A model generated the notes under the pieces. The model was not told the origin of the DNA, did not search any database, and was given only the letters and a program-made list of their open reading frames with translations. A stretch of DNA of 64,000 nt from Kytococcus aerolatus (lineage in GTDB: Bacteria > Actinomycetota > Actinomycetes > Actinomycetales > Dermatophilaceae): assembly GCF_900187395.1 (NCBI RefSeq), contig NZ_FYEZ01000001.1, positions 1,178,001 through 1,242,000 of the forward strand, in the 5' to 3' direction. Numbering within the stretch: the stretch's first letter is position 1; each line of letters starts with the position of its first letter. Shown piece after piece: positions 8,078 to 16,432 of the stretch. The translations under genes and the position numbers were made by a program.

Positions 8078-9592
8078 ATGACGAGCGTGCTGGAGCCATC
8101 AGCCCTGACCGGACGGCCCGACAGCCCGGTCCGTCGCGCGCCTGACCCCCCGAAGAACGCCCCCGACGCCCTGGAGGCCGCCTTCGCCCGGGCCCACGCA
8201 GCGGCTGACGCGCTGATGGCCGCCATCGCCAGCGCGGGCTCCTCCCCCGAGCACCTGGACGGCCCCCAGCTCGACCGCATGCTCCGTCACGCGCAGGCCC
8301 TGGCGAACCGGCACGAGCGGATCCGGAACCGGTCGCTCGAGGTGGTCCGTGCCGCCCGCGAGGCCGGCTGCGCCACTCATGACGACGACGGGCAGTTCGC
8401 CGCCCGCCGCCTCCGCACCCACGGAGCCGAGACGGCTCGGCAGGCACGGCTCGCGCAGGAGCTGGGGAACGAGCAGCCGACGGCTGCCCCGGCCACCGTC
8501 CCGGGCGCGGGGCCCGCCACCCCGGCGTCGACCGCCGGGCAGGCCGTGCCGGAAGCCACCCCACCGCGCCCCACAGCCCGGGCGTGGGACACCGGAGAGA
8601 TCTCCGAGCGGCACGCGCACGTGATCTGCCAGGCCCTCGACCAGCTCCCGGAAGCTCTCGGCACCGCGGAGCGCGGCCGTGTCGAGGAGGAGCTCGTCCG
8701 GTGGGCCTCCCAGATGTCCCCGGACAGCCTGCGCCGGAAGGCACGCCGGGCGCTGGCCCTGGTCGAGCCCGACCGGGACACGGTCGACCAGCACCACGAC
8801 GGCATCGTGCGCGCCGAGGAGGAAGCCGCGTGGCAGGCCGCGGAGCTCTGGCTCCGCGACCGCGGGGACGGGACGGTGCAGGGCCAGTTCGTGCTCCCCG
8901 TCCTCCAGGGTCGGATGCTGGCGAAGGCCCTCGACGCCCTGGTCACACCGCGTCGACTGGCCCGGCGAGCGAACGGAGGTGCACTTGGCGCGCCCGGGAG
9001 TTCGTGGAAGGACACGCAGATCGACTGGGCCCATGAGAAAGGCAAGGCCTTCGCGGAGCTCATCGATCACCTCCCCACCGACCACCTCGCCTCGAAGGTC
9101 AACGCGGTACTGCTGGTGCGCACCGACCTCGAGACGCTGCGGGGCGAGACCGACCGGGTCGGGGTGACCGACTCCGGCGACGAGCTCTCGGCCGGCGAGG
9201 TCCGACGACTGGCCAGCAACGCGGGAATCATCCCGGTGGTCATGGGCCGCGAGAGCCAGCCCCTCGACCTGGGGCGGCAGACGCGGACCTTCAGCGACTC
9301 CCAACGGGCTGCGCTGGCCACCCGGTACGAGCAGTGCGCGGAGGAGGACTGCAACCGGCCGTTCTCCTGGTGCGAGATCCACCACGCCGCCCCCTGGGCT
9401 CCCGTCCGCGGACCGGACGGGAGGGTCCTCCATCCCGGTGGAGGACGGACCGACCTCCGCAATGCCATCCCGCTGTGTGGACGACATCACCGGCGGCTCA
9501 TGGACCCACAGGTCACCCACCGCGTGGACCGGGACGAGCAAGGACGCGCCGTGGTGCGCTTCGAACGCAGGACAGGGTGGACCCGATGGTGA
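8078..9592 (+). CDS. DUF222 / HNH endonuclease signature protein (13E12-type)
   Basis: 504 residues from ATG 8078, with purine-rich AGGGGG upstream. The N-terminal two thirds are the helical DUF222 domain. The C-terminus is an HNH module: CAEEDCNRPFSWCEIHH, then RNAIPLCGRHHRRL, providing Cys pairs and the HH/N/H catalytic residues near positions 425-475. These proteins occur in many copies in actinobacterial genomes and resemble mycobacterial 13E12 repeat proteins, several of which are in the LexA regulon. The function is unproven; a DNA nuclease induced by damage is a reasonable inference. Confidence 0.85.
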   Translation: MTSVLEPSALTGRPDSPVRRAPDPPKNAPDALEAAFARAHAAADALMAAIASAGSSPEHLDGPQLDRMLRHAQALANRHERIRNRSLEVVRAAREAGCATHDDDGQFAARRLRTHGAETARQARLAQELGNEQPTAAPATVPGAGPATPASTAGQAVPEATPPRPTARAWDTGEISERHAHVICQALDQLPEALGTAERGRVEEELVRWASQMSPDSLRRKARRALALVEPDRDTVDQHHDGIVRAEEEAAWQAAELWLRDRGDGTVQGQFVLPVLQGRMLAKALDALVTPRRLARRANGGALGAPGSSWKDTQIDWAHEKGKAFAELIDHLPTDHLASKVNAVLLVRTDLETLRGETDRVGVTDSGDELSAGEVRRLASNAGIIPVVMGRESQPLDLGRQTRTFSDSQRAALATRYEQCAEEDCNRPFSWCEIHHAAPWAPVRGPDGRVLHPGGGRTDLRNAIPLCGRHHRRLMDPQVTHRVDRDEQGRAVVRFERRTGWTRW

Positions 9593-9631
9593 CCCCTGCC
9601 CGGACGCACTGCTGCAGGGGGCTCCGAAGGG

Positions 9632-9707
9632 CCAGGGCACGGCGCCCTGGTGAGCGTGCACGCGCTGCTGCCCCGCGACGAGCGGAGCACTCGTGACGGG
9701 GCAGCAG
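9632..9707. terminator. Two hairpins between convergent genes
   Basis: CCAGGGC (9632-9638) pairs with GCCCTGG (9644-9650). A second, stronger hairpin has CTGCTGCCCCG (9665-9675) pairing with CGGGGCAGCAG (9697-9707) and an inner ACGAG/CTCGT helix. They separate the HNH gene from the convergent paaN. Confidence 0.6.
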
Positions 9708-9749
9708 CAGGCGTGGCCGGTCCGGCCGGGGCCGTGGCCAGCGCCGGGA

Positions 9750-11498
9750 TCAGACGTGGCGGCGGGTGGTCACCACGCGGAAGCGGTTGCTCACGAAGGC
9801 GGCGTCCGCGTAGGCGGCGTTGGCCGCCGGGTTGGCACCGGTGCCGTGGAAGTCGCTGAACGCGGCCGTCTGGTTGACGAAGATCTGACCCTGCAGGTTC
9901 TCGCTGAGGGCGACACCGGCGTCGGCGGCCACCTCGCGGGCCTCGGCGAGGACCTCCTCGTCGGTGGAGTAGACGGCCATCGTCATGGCGCCGTGCTCCC
10001 GGACGGTCTCCGTGGCGACCTGGAAGGACTCCTCGGTCGACTCCGTCCGGATGAGGAAGACGACCGGGCCGAAGCACTCGTTCGTGTAGGCCTCGCGGTC
10101 GGCGGCCTCGAGCAAGATGATGCCCGGCGTGCGGACGACCGCGTCCGGGAACTTCGGGTGCTCCACCTCGCGGGGCGCGAGCAGGACCGTGCCGCCGAGG
10201 CGCTCGGCCAGACCTGCGAAGTCGTTGGCCCGCGAACGCACGTCGTCGTTCACCGTTGCGCCGAGGATCTCGACCGCCTTGGCGTCGTCCTTGTTGAAGT
10301 GCGTGATCGCCTGGCCCAGCTTCTCGCCGAACTCCTCGGCCGTCAGCTCGCCCTCGTCGGTGGCGATGCCCTCGGCCTTCACGTAGACGTTCTGCGGTGC
10401 GGTGCACATCTGGCCCGAGTAGAGCGAGAACGAGAACGCCAGGTTGCCCGTGGCAGCCCGCATGTTCTCGACCGAGTCGACGACGACCGTGTTGAGGCCC
10501 GCCTTCTCGGTGTAGACCAGCTTGCCCGCAGCAGCCGCCTCGGTCTCCAGCCAGCCGCCGAAGCCGGGGCCGCCGGTGTAGTCGATGATCTTCACGGCCG
10601 GGTGGAGCGCCAGGTCCTTGGCCAGGGTGCCGCCCGGGTTCTCCGGGGCGAGCTGCACCAGGGCGGCGGCGAAACCGGCCTCGGCAAGGACCTCACGGGC
10701 CACCTCAACGGTGACCGCCAGCGGCAGGATCGCCATCGGGTGGGGCTTGATGACCACCGGGTTCGCCGTGGCCAGGGAGGCGAAGATGCCCGGGTAGGCG
10801 TTCCAGGTCGGGAAGGTGTTGCAGCCGATGACCAGGCCGACACCGCGGCCGATCACGCGGTAGTCCTTCTGCATGCGGATCGGCTCGCCCTTGGCCGGCT
10901 TCTCCCAGACCACGGACTCCGGCACCTCGCGCTGGGCCTGCAGCGCCACCGTCACCGCCTCGAGGGCGCGGTCCTGCGCGTGGGGGCCACCGGCCTGGAA
11001 GGCCATGACGAAGGGCTGGCCCGAGGTGTGCATGACCGCGTGGGCCATCTCGAAGCTGCGCGCGTGGATGCGGTCGATGATCTCCACGCAGACCGCTGCA
11101 CGCGCCTCCGGACCGGCGTTGCGCCACGCGCGGGCCGCCGCGGTGGCGGCCTCCATCGCGGCGTCGACGTCCAGCTCCGGGTAGGTGACACCCAGCTCCG
11201 GGCCGTAGGGGGACTTCTCGGCCCCCACCCACTGACCGGTGGTCGGCTGGGAGGCGAGCGACTCGAACTGGGCACCGAGCGCGGCCTCGTGGGCCTTGAG
11301 CCCGGTCGGGGCGGCCTCCTCGCCGTGCACCTTCGGGGAGGGCGACTCCGGGTAACGGGAGTGGAAGGCACGCTGCTGCAGGGCCTCGGTGGCCTGGGCC
11401 AGCGTCTCGCGGTGCTTCTCCACGAGCGCCTGGGCGGCGTCGGGGACCACGGCCGGGGTGGTCGTGGAGCTCGAAGAGGGCGCAGTCGTCTCAGTCAT
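9750..11498 (-). CDS. paaN: PaaN, aldehyde dehydrogenase-fold phenylacetate degradation protein
   Basis: 582 residues. An aldehyde dehydrogenase superfamily protein of the actinobacterial PaaN type: NAD-binding region IGCNTFPTWNAYPGIFASLATANPVVIKPHP, and catalytic cysteine in FSLYSGQMCTAPQN. The length matches this group. Unlike PaaZ it has no C-terminal MaoC hydratase. It is expected to oxidise the semialdehyde formed after ring opening in the phenylacetyl-CoA pathway; this exact step is inferred. The ATG at 11498 follows TAGTCT (11505-11510) by 6 nt, so it is probably leaderless. It is divergent from paaH-paaI-paaK. Confidence 0.87.
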   Translation of the reverse strand: MTETTAPSSSSTTTPAVVPDAAQALVEKHRETLAQATEALQQRAFHSRYPESPSPKVHGEEAAPTGLKAHEAALGAQFESLASQPTTGQWVGAEKSPYGPELGVTYPELDVDAAMEAATAAARAWRNAGPEARAAVCVEIIDRIHARSFEMAHAVMHTSGQPFVMAFQAGGPHAQDRALEAVTVALQAQREVPESVVWEKPAKGEPIRMQKDYRVIGRGVGLVIGCNTFPTWNAYPGIFASLATANPVVIKPHPMAILPLAVTVEVAREVLAEAGFAAALVQLAPENPGGTLAKDLALHPAVKIIDYTGGPGFGGWLETEAAAAGKLVYTEKAGLNTVVVDSVENMRAATGNLAFSFSLYSGQMCTAPQNVYVKAEGIATDEGELTAEEFGEKLGQAITHFNKDDAKAVEILGATVNDDVRSRANDFAGLAERLGGTVLLAPREVEHPKFPDAVVRTPGIILLEAADREAYTNECFGPVVFLIRTESTEESFQVATETVREHGAMTMAVYSTDEEVLAEAREVAADAGVALSENLQGQIFVNQTAAFSDFHGTGANPAANAAYADAAFVSNRFRVVTTRRHV

Positions 11499-11552
11499 GA
11501 CCCCAGACTAGTGACGCAGATCGCATTCGCCCAGCAGTGGCCGCCCGACGCG

Positions 11553-11600
11553 GGGCGACCGTCCAGGGCATGGCGGCTGGCCAAGATTGGGCGACCGTCC
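11553..11600. repeat. Direct repeat in the paaN/paaH intergenic region
   Basis: GGGCGACCGTCC occurs at 11553-11564 and again at 11589-11600, 36 bp apart, in the 182-bp gap between the divergent paa genes. It could be a regulator site, but no paa regulator gene is in the window. Confidence 0.4.
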
Positions 11601-11680
11601 GACGCGTGGCCGCTGATGACCCACCGAGGCCACGCCCTCCCTGACGGGGCCGGGCTCATGGGGCCTGATCTACTGGGGCC

Positions 11681-13009
11681 ATGAGCACGCACACGAACGA
11701 CCCCGCCCCCGTCGCAGTCATCGGTGCCGGGTCCATGGGCTCGGGCATCGCCCAGGTGGCAGCGCAGGCGGGCCACGAGGTGCACCTCGTCGACGTCCGG
11801 GAGGGAGCAGCCGCCGCGGCCGTCGAGAAGCTGCAGGCCACCCTCGCCCGACTGGTGTCGAAGGGGAAGTTCACCGCCGAGGACGCCACGGCCATCGGCC
11901 AGCGGCTGGTGGTCGGCCCCGCCGCCGAGGGTGACCTCGCCGCCCTGCCCCCCATGTCCCTGGTCGTCGAGGCCGCCGTCGAGCGACTCGACGTGAAGCA
12001 GCAGATCTTCGCCACCCTCGCCGAGCACCAGCCCGCGGAGACGATCCTCGCGACCAACACCTCCAGCCTCGACATCACGCAGATCGCCGCCGACGTGCCC
12101 CACCCCGGGCGCGTCGTCGGCCTGCACTTCTTCAACCCCGCCGCGATCATGCGGCTCGTGGAGGTGGTCCGCGGCGAGGCCTCCGACCCCCTGGTGCTGG
12201 AGCGCGCCGCCGAGCTGATGCGCACCTGGGGCAAGACCCCCGTGCACTGCACCTCCACCCCGGGCTTCATCGTGAACCGCGTCGCCCGCCCCTTCTACGG
12301 CGAGGCCCAGCGGATGGTCGGCCCCGGCGGCCACGCCCCGGCAGACCTGGACCGCGCCCTGACCGAGTACGCCGGCTTCACCATGGGCCCCTTCCGCCTC
12401 ACCGACCTCATCGGGCAGGACGTGAACTACGCGGTCGGCGAGAGCGTCTGGGAGCAGACCGACCGGGACCCCCGCTACGAGCCCACCGCCTTCCAGAAGG
12501 CCCTCGTGGACGCCGGGACGCTCGGCCGCAAGACCGGCCGGGGCGTCTACACCTACGACGCGGACGGCCGCCCGCAGGACGCCGAGGGCGACGAGTTCAC
12601 CGCCCGCGCCCTGGCCCACGGCCCGGTGGAGCTGAACGTCATGGAGCGCACCCTCTCGATGCTCGTCAACGAGGCCGTGGACCTCGTGCACCGGGGGGAG
12701 GCCACCCGGGAGGACGTGGACACCGCCATGAGGCTCGGCACGAACTACCCGAAGGGCCCCTTCGAGTGGCTCGAGGAGCTGGGCGCCGCCCACGTGCTGG
12801 AGAACCTCCGCCTCCTCGACGCGGCACACCCCGGCGGCCGCTACCGGCCCAGCGACGCCCTGGTGGCGATGGCGGAGCAGGACGACACCCCGCTCCCCGC
12901 AGTCTCCGGATCCACGACCGCTGAGCCCACGGCCGCCCAACCGGCCCCCACCGGGTCGACCGCCCCCGCCCAGGAACCCACGACCCCCACCCAGGAGGAC
13001 CCCGCATGA
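11681..13009 (+). CDS. paaH: PaaH-type 3-hydroxyacyl-CoA dehydrogenase
   Basis: 442 residues. The N-terminal NAD-binding domain has VIGAGSMGSGIA (about residues 13-24), then the catalytic HFFNPA motif, and there are two 3HCDH C-terminal domains (TPGFIVNRVARPFYGEA; RLGTNYPKGPFEW). It oxidises 3-hydroxyacyl-CoA with NAD+ in the beta-oxidation stage of phenylacetate breakdown. The last about 45 residues are a Pro/Thr/Ala-rich tail not found in most homologues. Its stop overlaps the paaI start (ATGA), so translation is coupled. Confidence 0.9.
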   Translation: MSTHTNDPAPVAVIGAGSMGSGIAQVAAQAGHEVHLVDVREGAAAAAVEKLQATLARLVSKGKFTAEDATAIGQRLVVGPAAEGDLAALPPMSLVVEAAVERLDVKQQIFATLAEHQPAETILATNTSSLDITQIAADVPHPGRVVGLHFFNPAAIMRLVEVVRGEASDPLVLERAAELMRTWGKTPVHCTSTPGFIVNRVARPFYGEAQRMVGPGGHAPADLDRALTEYAGFTMGPFRLTDLIGQDVNYAVGESVWEQTDRDPRYEPTAFQKALVDAGTLGRKTGRGVYTYDADGRPQDAEGDEFTARALAHGPVELNVMERTLSMLVNEAVDLVHRGEATREDVDTAMRLGTNYPKGPFEWLEELGAAHVLENLRLLDAAHPGGRYRPSDALVAMAEQDDTPLPAVSGSTTAEPTAAQPAPTGSTAPAQEPTTPTQEDPA

Positions 13010-13542
13010 CCTGGCACGACGGTCTGCGCGAGGAGGCCACCGACGGCACCGACCTCGCCCACGTCCGCGAGATGTGGCGCACCGACGGCGCCTCCGAGCA
13101 CATGGGCATCCAGGTCCACGAGATCGACCGGGTCGGCGGCCTGGGCCGCTCCATCGCCTCCATGACCATCAACGAGACGATGGTGAACGGCCACGGCACG
13201 ACCCACGGAGGCCTGGTCTTCGCCTTCTGCGACAGCGTCTTCGCCCTGACCTGCAACACCTCCGGGCAGCCCACGGTCGCCGCGCACTGCGACATCGACT
13301 TCATCGCCCCGACGCGCCTCGGCGAGGTCGTGGTGGGGCTTGGCCAGGAGCGCGCCGCCTGGGGGCGCAACGGGATCACCGACGTCGTCGTGCGCCGCGT
13401 GCCCGAAGGAGCCCACCTTCCCCACGAGGTGACCTTCGACGAGGACGGACGGGTCACCCCCACGGAGATCCTCGAGTGGCCGGTCGTGGCCATCTTCACC
13501 GGCCGCAGCCGCGCCCTGACCCGCTCCCCGAAGCAGGCCTGA
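13006..13542 (+). CDS. paaI: PaaI hotdog-fold thioesterase
   Basis: 178 residues. The hotdog domain shows NGHGTTHGGLVFAFCDSVFALTCN, where the His-Gly-Gly and Asp supply the active site of PaaI thioesterases. PaaI releases CoA from stalled phenylacetyl-CoA pathway intermediates. An additional about 20-residue segment (VPEGAHLPHEVTFDEDG) interrupts the last strands; many PaaI proteins are only about 140 residues. It overlaps paaH by 4 bp and lies 45 bp before paaK. Confidence 0.88.
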   Translation: MTWHDGLREEATDGTDLAHVREMWRTDGASEHMGIQVHEIDRVGGLGRSIASMTINETMVNGHGTTHGGLVFAFCDSVFALTCNTSGQPTVAAHCDIDFIAPTRLGEVVVGLGQERAAWGRNGITDVVVRRVPEGAHLPHEVTFDEDGRVTPTEILEWPVVAIFTGRSRALTRSPKQA

Positions 13543-13564
13543 GCCCCACCGTGGCCCTCCCGAC

Positions 13565-13605
13565 GTGACCTGCGGCACCCTGGACCAATGAGTAACGCAG
13601 GTCAC
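13565..13605. repeat. Perfect 10-bp inverted repeat around the paaK start codon
   Basis: GTGACCTGCG at 13565-13574 and CGCAGGTCAC at 13596-13605 bracket the ATG at 13588. In RNA this would put the paaK start in the 21-nt loop; in DNA it could be an operator. Confidence 0.55.
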
Positions 13606-14934
13606 AGCCAGGCCTCGGGGCAGCTCCCCACCATCGACTTCCGCCCGGACCTCCACGACGAGGCCGAGAGCTGGTCGGTCGACCAGCTCCGGGAGCACCA
13701 GCTGGAGCGACTCCAGTGGTCGGTGCGGCACGCCTACGAGAACGTGCCGCACTACCACGCGTCCTTCGACGCCGCCGGCGTGCACCCGGACGAGCTCACC
13801 GAGCTCTCGGACCTCGCCCGGTTCCCCTTCACCACGAAGGCCGACCTGCGGGAGAACTATCCCTTCGGCATGTTCGCCGTCCCCCGCGATCAGGTGGTCC
13901 GGGTGCACGCCAGCTCCGGCACCACCGGGCGCCCCACCGTGGTCGGGTACACGAAGGCCGACATCACCACCTGGGCCCGTGTGTTCGCCCGCTCGCTGCG
14001 CGCCGCCGGCGTCCGCCCGGGCGACCTCCTGCAGAACAGCTACGGCTACGGGCTGTTCACCGGTGGCCTGGGCGCCCACTACGGCGCCGAGGAGCTCGGC
14101 TGCACCGTCGTCCCCATGTCCGGCGGGCAGACCGAGAAGCAGATCCAGCTCATCCAGGACTTCCAGCCCCGCGCCATCATGGTCACCCCCAGCTACTTCC
14201 TGGCCGTGCTCGACCAGATGGAGCTGCAGGGCATCGACCCCCGCGAGAGCTCGCTCGAGATCGGCGTCTTCGGCGCCGAGCCGTGGACCGAGGCGATGCG
14301 CCAGGAGATCCAGGAGCGCGCCGGCATGCACGCCACCGACATCTTCGGCCTCTCCGAGGTGATGGGCCCCGGTGTCGCCCAGGAGTGCGTGGAGACCAAG
14401 GACGGCCTGCACATCTGGGAGGACCACTTCTACCCCGAGGTGGTCAACCCCCTCACCGGGGAGCCGGTGCGGGAGGGGCAGGTCGGCGAGCTGGTCTTCA
14501 CCTCCCTGAGCAAGGAGGCGATGCCGGTCGTCCGCTACCGCACCCGCGACCTCACCAAGCTCCTCCCCGGAACCGCGCGCCCCGGCATGCGCCGCATGGA
14601 GAAGGTCACCGGCCGCACCGACGACCTGATGATCGTCCGCGGGGTGAACGTCTACCCGACGCAGATCGAGGAGATCGTCCTGGCCCTCGACGGCCTCACC
14701 CCGCACTTCCAGTGCGTGCTCACCCGCCCCGGCCGGATGGACGAGCTGACCATCCGCATCGAGGCGCAGCCCGACGTGCAGGAGCACCAGTACGACCACC
14801 TGGCGATGGTCGTGCAGCACGAGGTGAAGAACCGGATCGGCACCACCGCGAAGGTGCAGGTCGGCGGCCCCGAGACGATCGAGCGGTCGGTCGGCAAGGC
14901 CCGCCGGATCGTGGACCAGCGCCCCCGGGACTGA
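13588..14934 (+). CDS. paaK: PaaK, phenylacetate-CoA ligase
   Basis: 448 residues. An AMP-forming acyl-CoA synthetase of the PaaK family with the phosphate-binding loop SSGTTGRPTVVGYTK (about residues 110-124), FGAEPWTEAMR, DIFGLSEVMGPGVA and the C-terminal hinge and lid (GRTDDLMIVRGVNVYPTQIE). It makes phenylacetyl-CoA, the first step of the aerobic hybrid pathway. It is the last gene of the paaH-paaI-paaK unit. The multicomponent epoxidase genes paaA-E are not in the window. Confidence 0.92.
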   Translation: MSNAGHSQASGQLPTIDFRPDLHDEAESWSVDQLREHQLERLQWSVRHAYENVPHYHASFDAAGVHPDELTELSDLARFPFTTKADLRENYPFGMFAVPRDQVVRVHASSGTTGRPTVVGYTKADITTWARVFARSLRAAGVRPGDLLQNSYGYGLFTGGLGAHYGAEELGCTVVPMSGGQTEKQIQLIQDFQPRAIMVTPSYFLAVLDQMELQGIDPRESSLEIGVFGAEPWTEAMRQEIQERAGMHATDIFGLSEVMGPGVAQECVETKDGLHIWEDHFYPEVVNPLTGEPVREGQVGELVFTSLSKEAMPVVRYRTRDLTKLLPGTARPGMRRMEKVTGRTDDLMIVRGVNVYPTQIEEIVLALDGLTPHFQCVLTRPGRMDELTIRIEAQPDVQEHQYDHLAMVVQHEVKNRIGTTAKVQVGGPETIERSVGKARRIVDQRPRD

Positions 14935-14976
14935 GCTCGTGGAGCACGGCCCCACCCGGGGCGCGGGGCTGGCCAC

Positions 14977-15882
14977 TCAGGCTGCGGTGGTGGCCCCCGT
15001 CCGGGACTCCCGGTGCAGCAGGCCGTTGACCAGCGCGGCCACGGCTCGAGCATCACGGGTACCCACCAGCACCTGCGAGCCGTCGACCAGCCGCAGCTCC
15101 ACGACGCCCGGGGCACGGTGGCCGTAGCGACGCACCCTGCCCCACGCCTCGTCGCGGCCGAGCACCCGGGCGCCACTCACGAGCGCGAGAGGCAGCGCCT
15201 CCCGGACGTCTCGACCCCACCACCCCGCCACTCGCACTCCGCGCCGGGAGACGCTGAGGGTGATGCTGTCGTCCAGCACCTGGACGAGGAGGAAGACGCT
15301 CCAGGCGCACCAGAAGAGGCCGATGGCCAGCCATCCACCGGGCTCGCGATGCGTGAGCTGCACCCCGAGCAGCACGACCGCCACGGCCAGCCACCACAGG
15401 AGCTGCCCGCGGGGCACGAGCGGCCGCAGGGTCTCCTGCCAGGCGGCGCGCTCACCGGGTCGCAGCCTCGTGGCCTCGAGCTGCTCGGGTGGTGGCTCGG
15501 GAGCTCGCCGGACGCCCTGCGGCGAGGATTGCGCGGTCGAGAGCTGCACGGGCGGGAGGAGCCGACGCGCCGCCCGGGCAACGACGATCCAGACCACTGC
15601 CCCCACCGGGAAGAGCAGGGTCCGCAGCACGAGGAGCCACTCCGACAGCCGCCCCAGCTCGGCGCCACGACCCAGACCAGCCATCCCCACCACGACGACT
15701 CCCGCCGCGAGGCCTCCGGCAAGGTCGACCGTCGCACGCCGAGCGTCCTGCCCGGTCCCACTGCGTTGCCGCCGCCGCAGGAGGACCCAGCGACCCAGCA
15801 GAACGAGCCAGGAGACCGCCACGATCCCCAGGACCCACCCGGTGAACCCGTCGACCCACGAGACACCCACCGATCCCCTCAT
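14977..15882 (-). CDS. Membrane protein coupled to a GntR regulator
   Basis: 301 residues from ATG 15882, which overlaps the stop of the GntR gene (ATGA). Three hydrophobic segments lie in the first about 100 residues and two more near residues 160-205, followed by a soluble C-terminal region (SVSRRGVRVAGWWGRDVREALPL onward) that resembles a bacterial PH-like beta domain. The architecture is like the DUF1648-type proteins paired with YtrA/YhcF GntR regulators. No function is assigned; it may act in an envelope-stress circuit. It converges on paaK with a 42-bp gap. Confidence 0.7.
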   Translation of the reverse strand: MRGSVGVSWVDGFTGWVLGIVAVSWLVLLGRWVLLRRRQRSGTGQDARRATVDLAGGLAAGVVVVGMAGLGRGAELGRLSEWLLVLRTLLFPVGAVVWIVVARAARRLLPPVQLSTAQSSPQGVRRAPEPPPEQLEATRLRPGERAAWQETLRPLVPRGQLLWWLAVAVVLLGVQLTHREPGGWLAIGLFWCAWSVFLLVQVLDDSITLSVSRRGVRVAGWWGRDVREALPLALVSGARVLGRDEAWGRVRRYGHRAPGVVELRLVDGSQVLVGTRDARAVAALVNGLLHRESRTGATTAA

Positions 15883-16238
15883 GCGACGCGCGCCCCCTGC
15901 ACCAGCCGCACGGCGCCCTCGTGGCTCACCCCGAGCCGGCGACACTCGGTCACGAACTCGGCAGCCAGGGCAGCGAGCCGAGCCGTGCCGGCCCGCTCGG
16001 CGCCCACCAGCACCACGGCCCCACGGCCACGGCGGAGGTCGATCAGACCCTCGTCAGCGAGCTGCCGATACCCCCGCAGAACCGTGTGCACGTTGACCTC
16101 GAGCAGCTCGGCGAGCTCTCGCGCCGCGGGGAGGCGGTCTCCGGGTGCCAGATCACCCTCCTCGACACCCCGGTGGACGGTGTCCGCCACCTGGGTGAAC
16201 AGCGGTCGGTCGTCGGTGGGGTCCAGGTGCCAGAGCAT
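15879..16238 (-). CDS. GntR-family regulator, YtrA-like short form
   Basis: 119 residues. A single winged-helix GntR domain (RPLFTQVADTVHRGVEEGDLAPGDRLPAARELAELLEVNVHTVLRGYRQLADEGLI) and only a short C-terminal helix, as in the YtrA subfamily that responds to envelope or drug signals. TAGGTT (16245-16250) lies 6 nt before the ATG, suggesting a leaderless transcript. An inverted repeat CCTAG-N10-CTAGG overlaps this -10. It is the first gene of a two-gene operon with a membrane protein. Confidence 0.88.
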   Translation of the reverse strand: MLWHLDPTDDRPLFTQVADTVHRGVEEGDLAPGDRLPAARELAELLEVNVHTVLRGYRQLADEGLIDLRRGRGAVVLVGAERAGTARLAALAAEFVTECRRLGVSHEGAVRLVQGARVA

Positions 16239-16246
16239 GCTCGCAA

Positions 16247-16266
16247 CCTAGCAGGGTTGTTCTAGG
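16247..16266. promoter_or_regulatory. Probable GntR autoregulatory operator
   Basis: CCTAG at 16247-16251 and CTAGG at 16262-16266 form an inverted repeat with a 10-bp spacer that overlaps the TAGGTT -10 element of the GntR gene. Confidence 0.5.
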
Positions 16267-16432
16267 TGAAATAGCATTTTGGGCAGCATCGGTTCGGGCG
16301 GCCGCGTGAGGCAGCCCTCACCAACAGCATTTCTACGACACCCCGTAGGATCGGCCTCGTCAGGGGCCTCGCGCGTCTTCCTGTCCCCCCGGCGCGCGGG
16401 CCCGAAGGGGAACACTCCTCCCGGGAGCACAC

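Noticed and set aside
5523-8081. 852-codon open frame on the + strand opposite the UvrA-like gene
   Set aside because: It is a shadow of the high-GC third-codon pattern of the UvrA-like gene, has no recognisable domain, and the opposite strand shows full ABC motifs.
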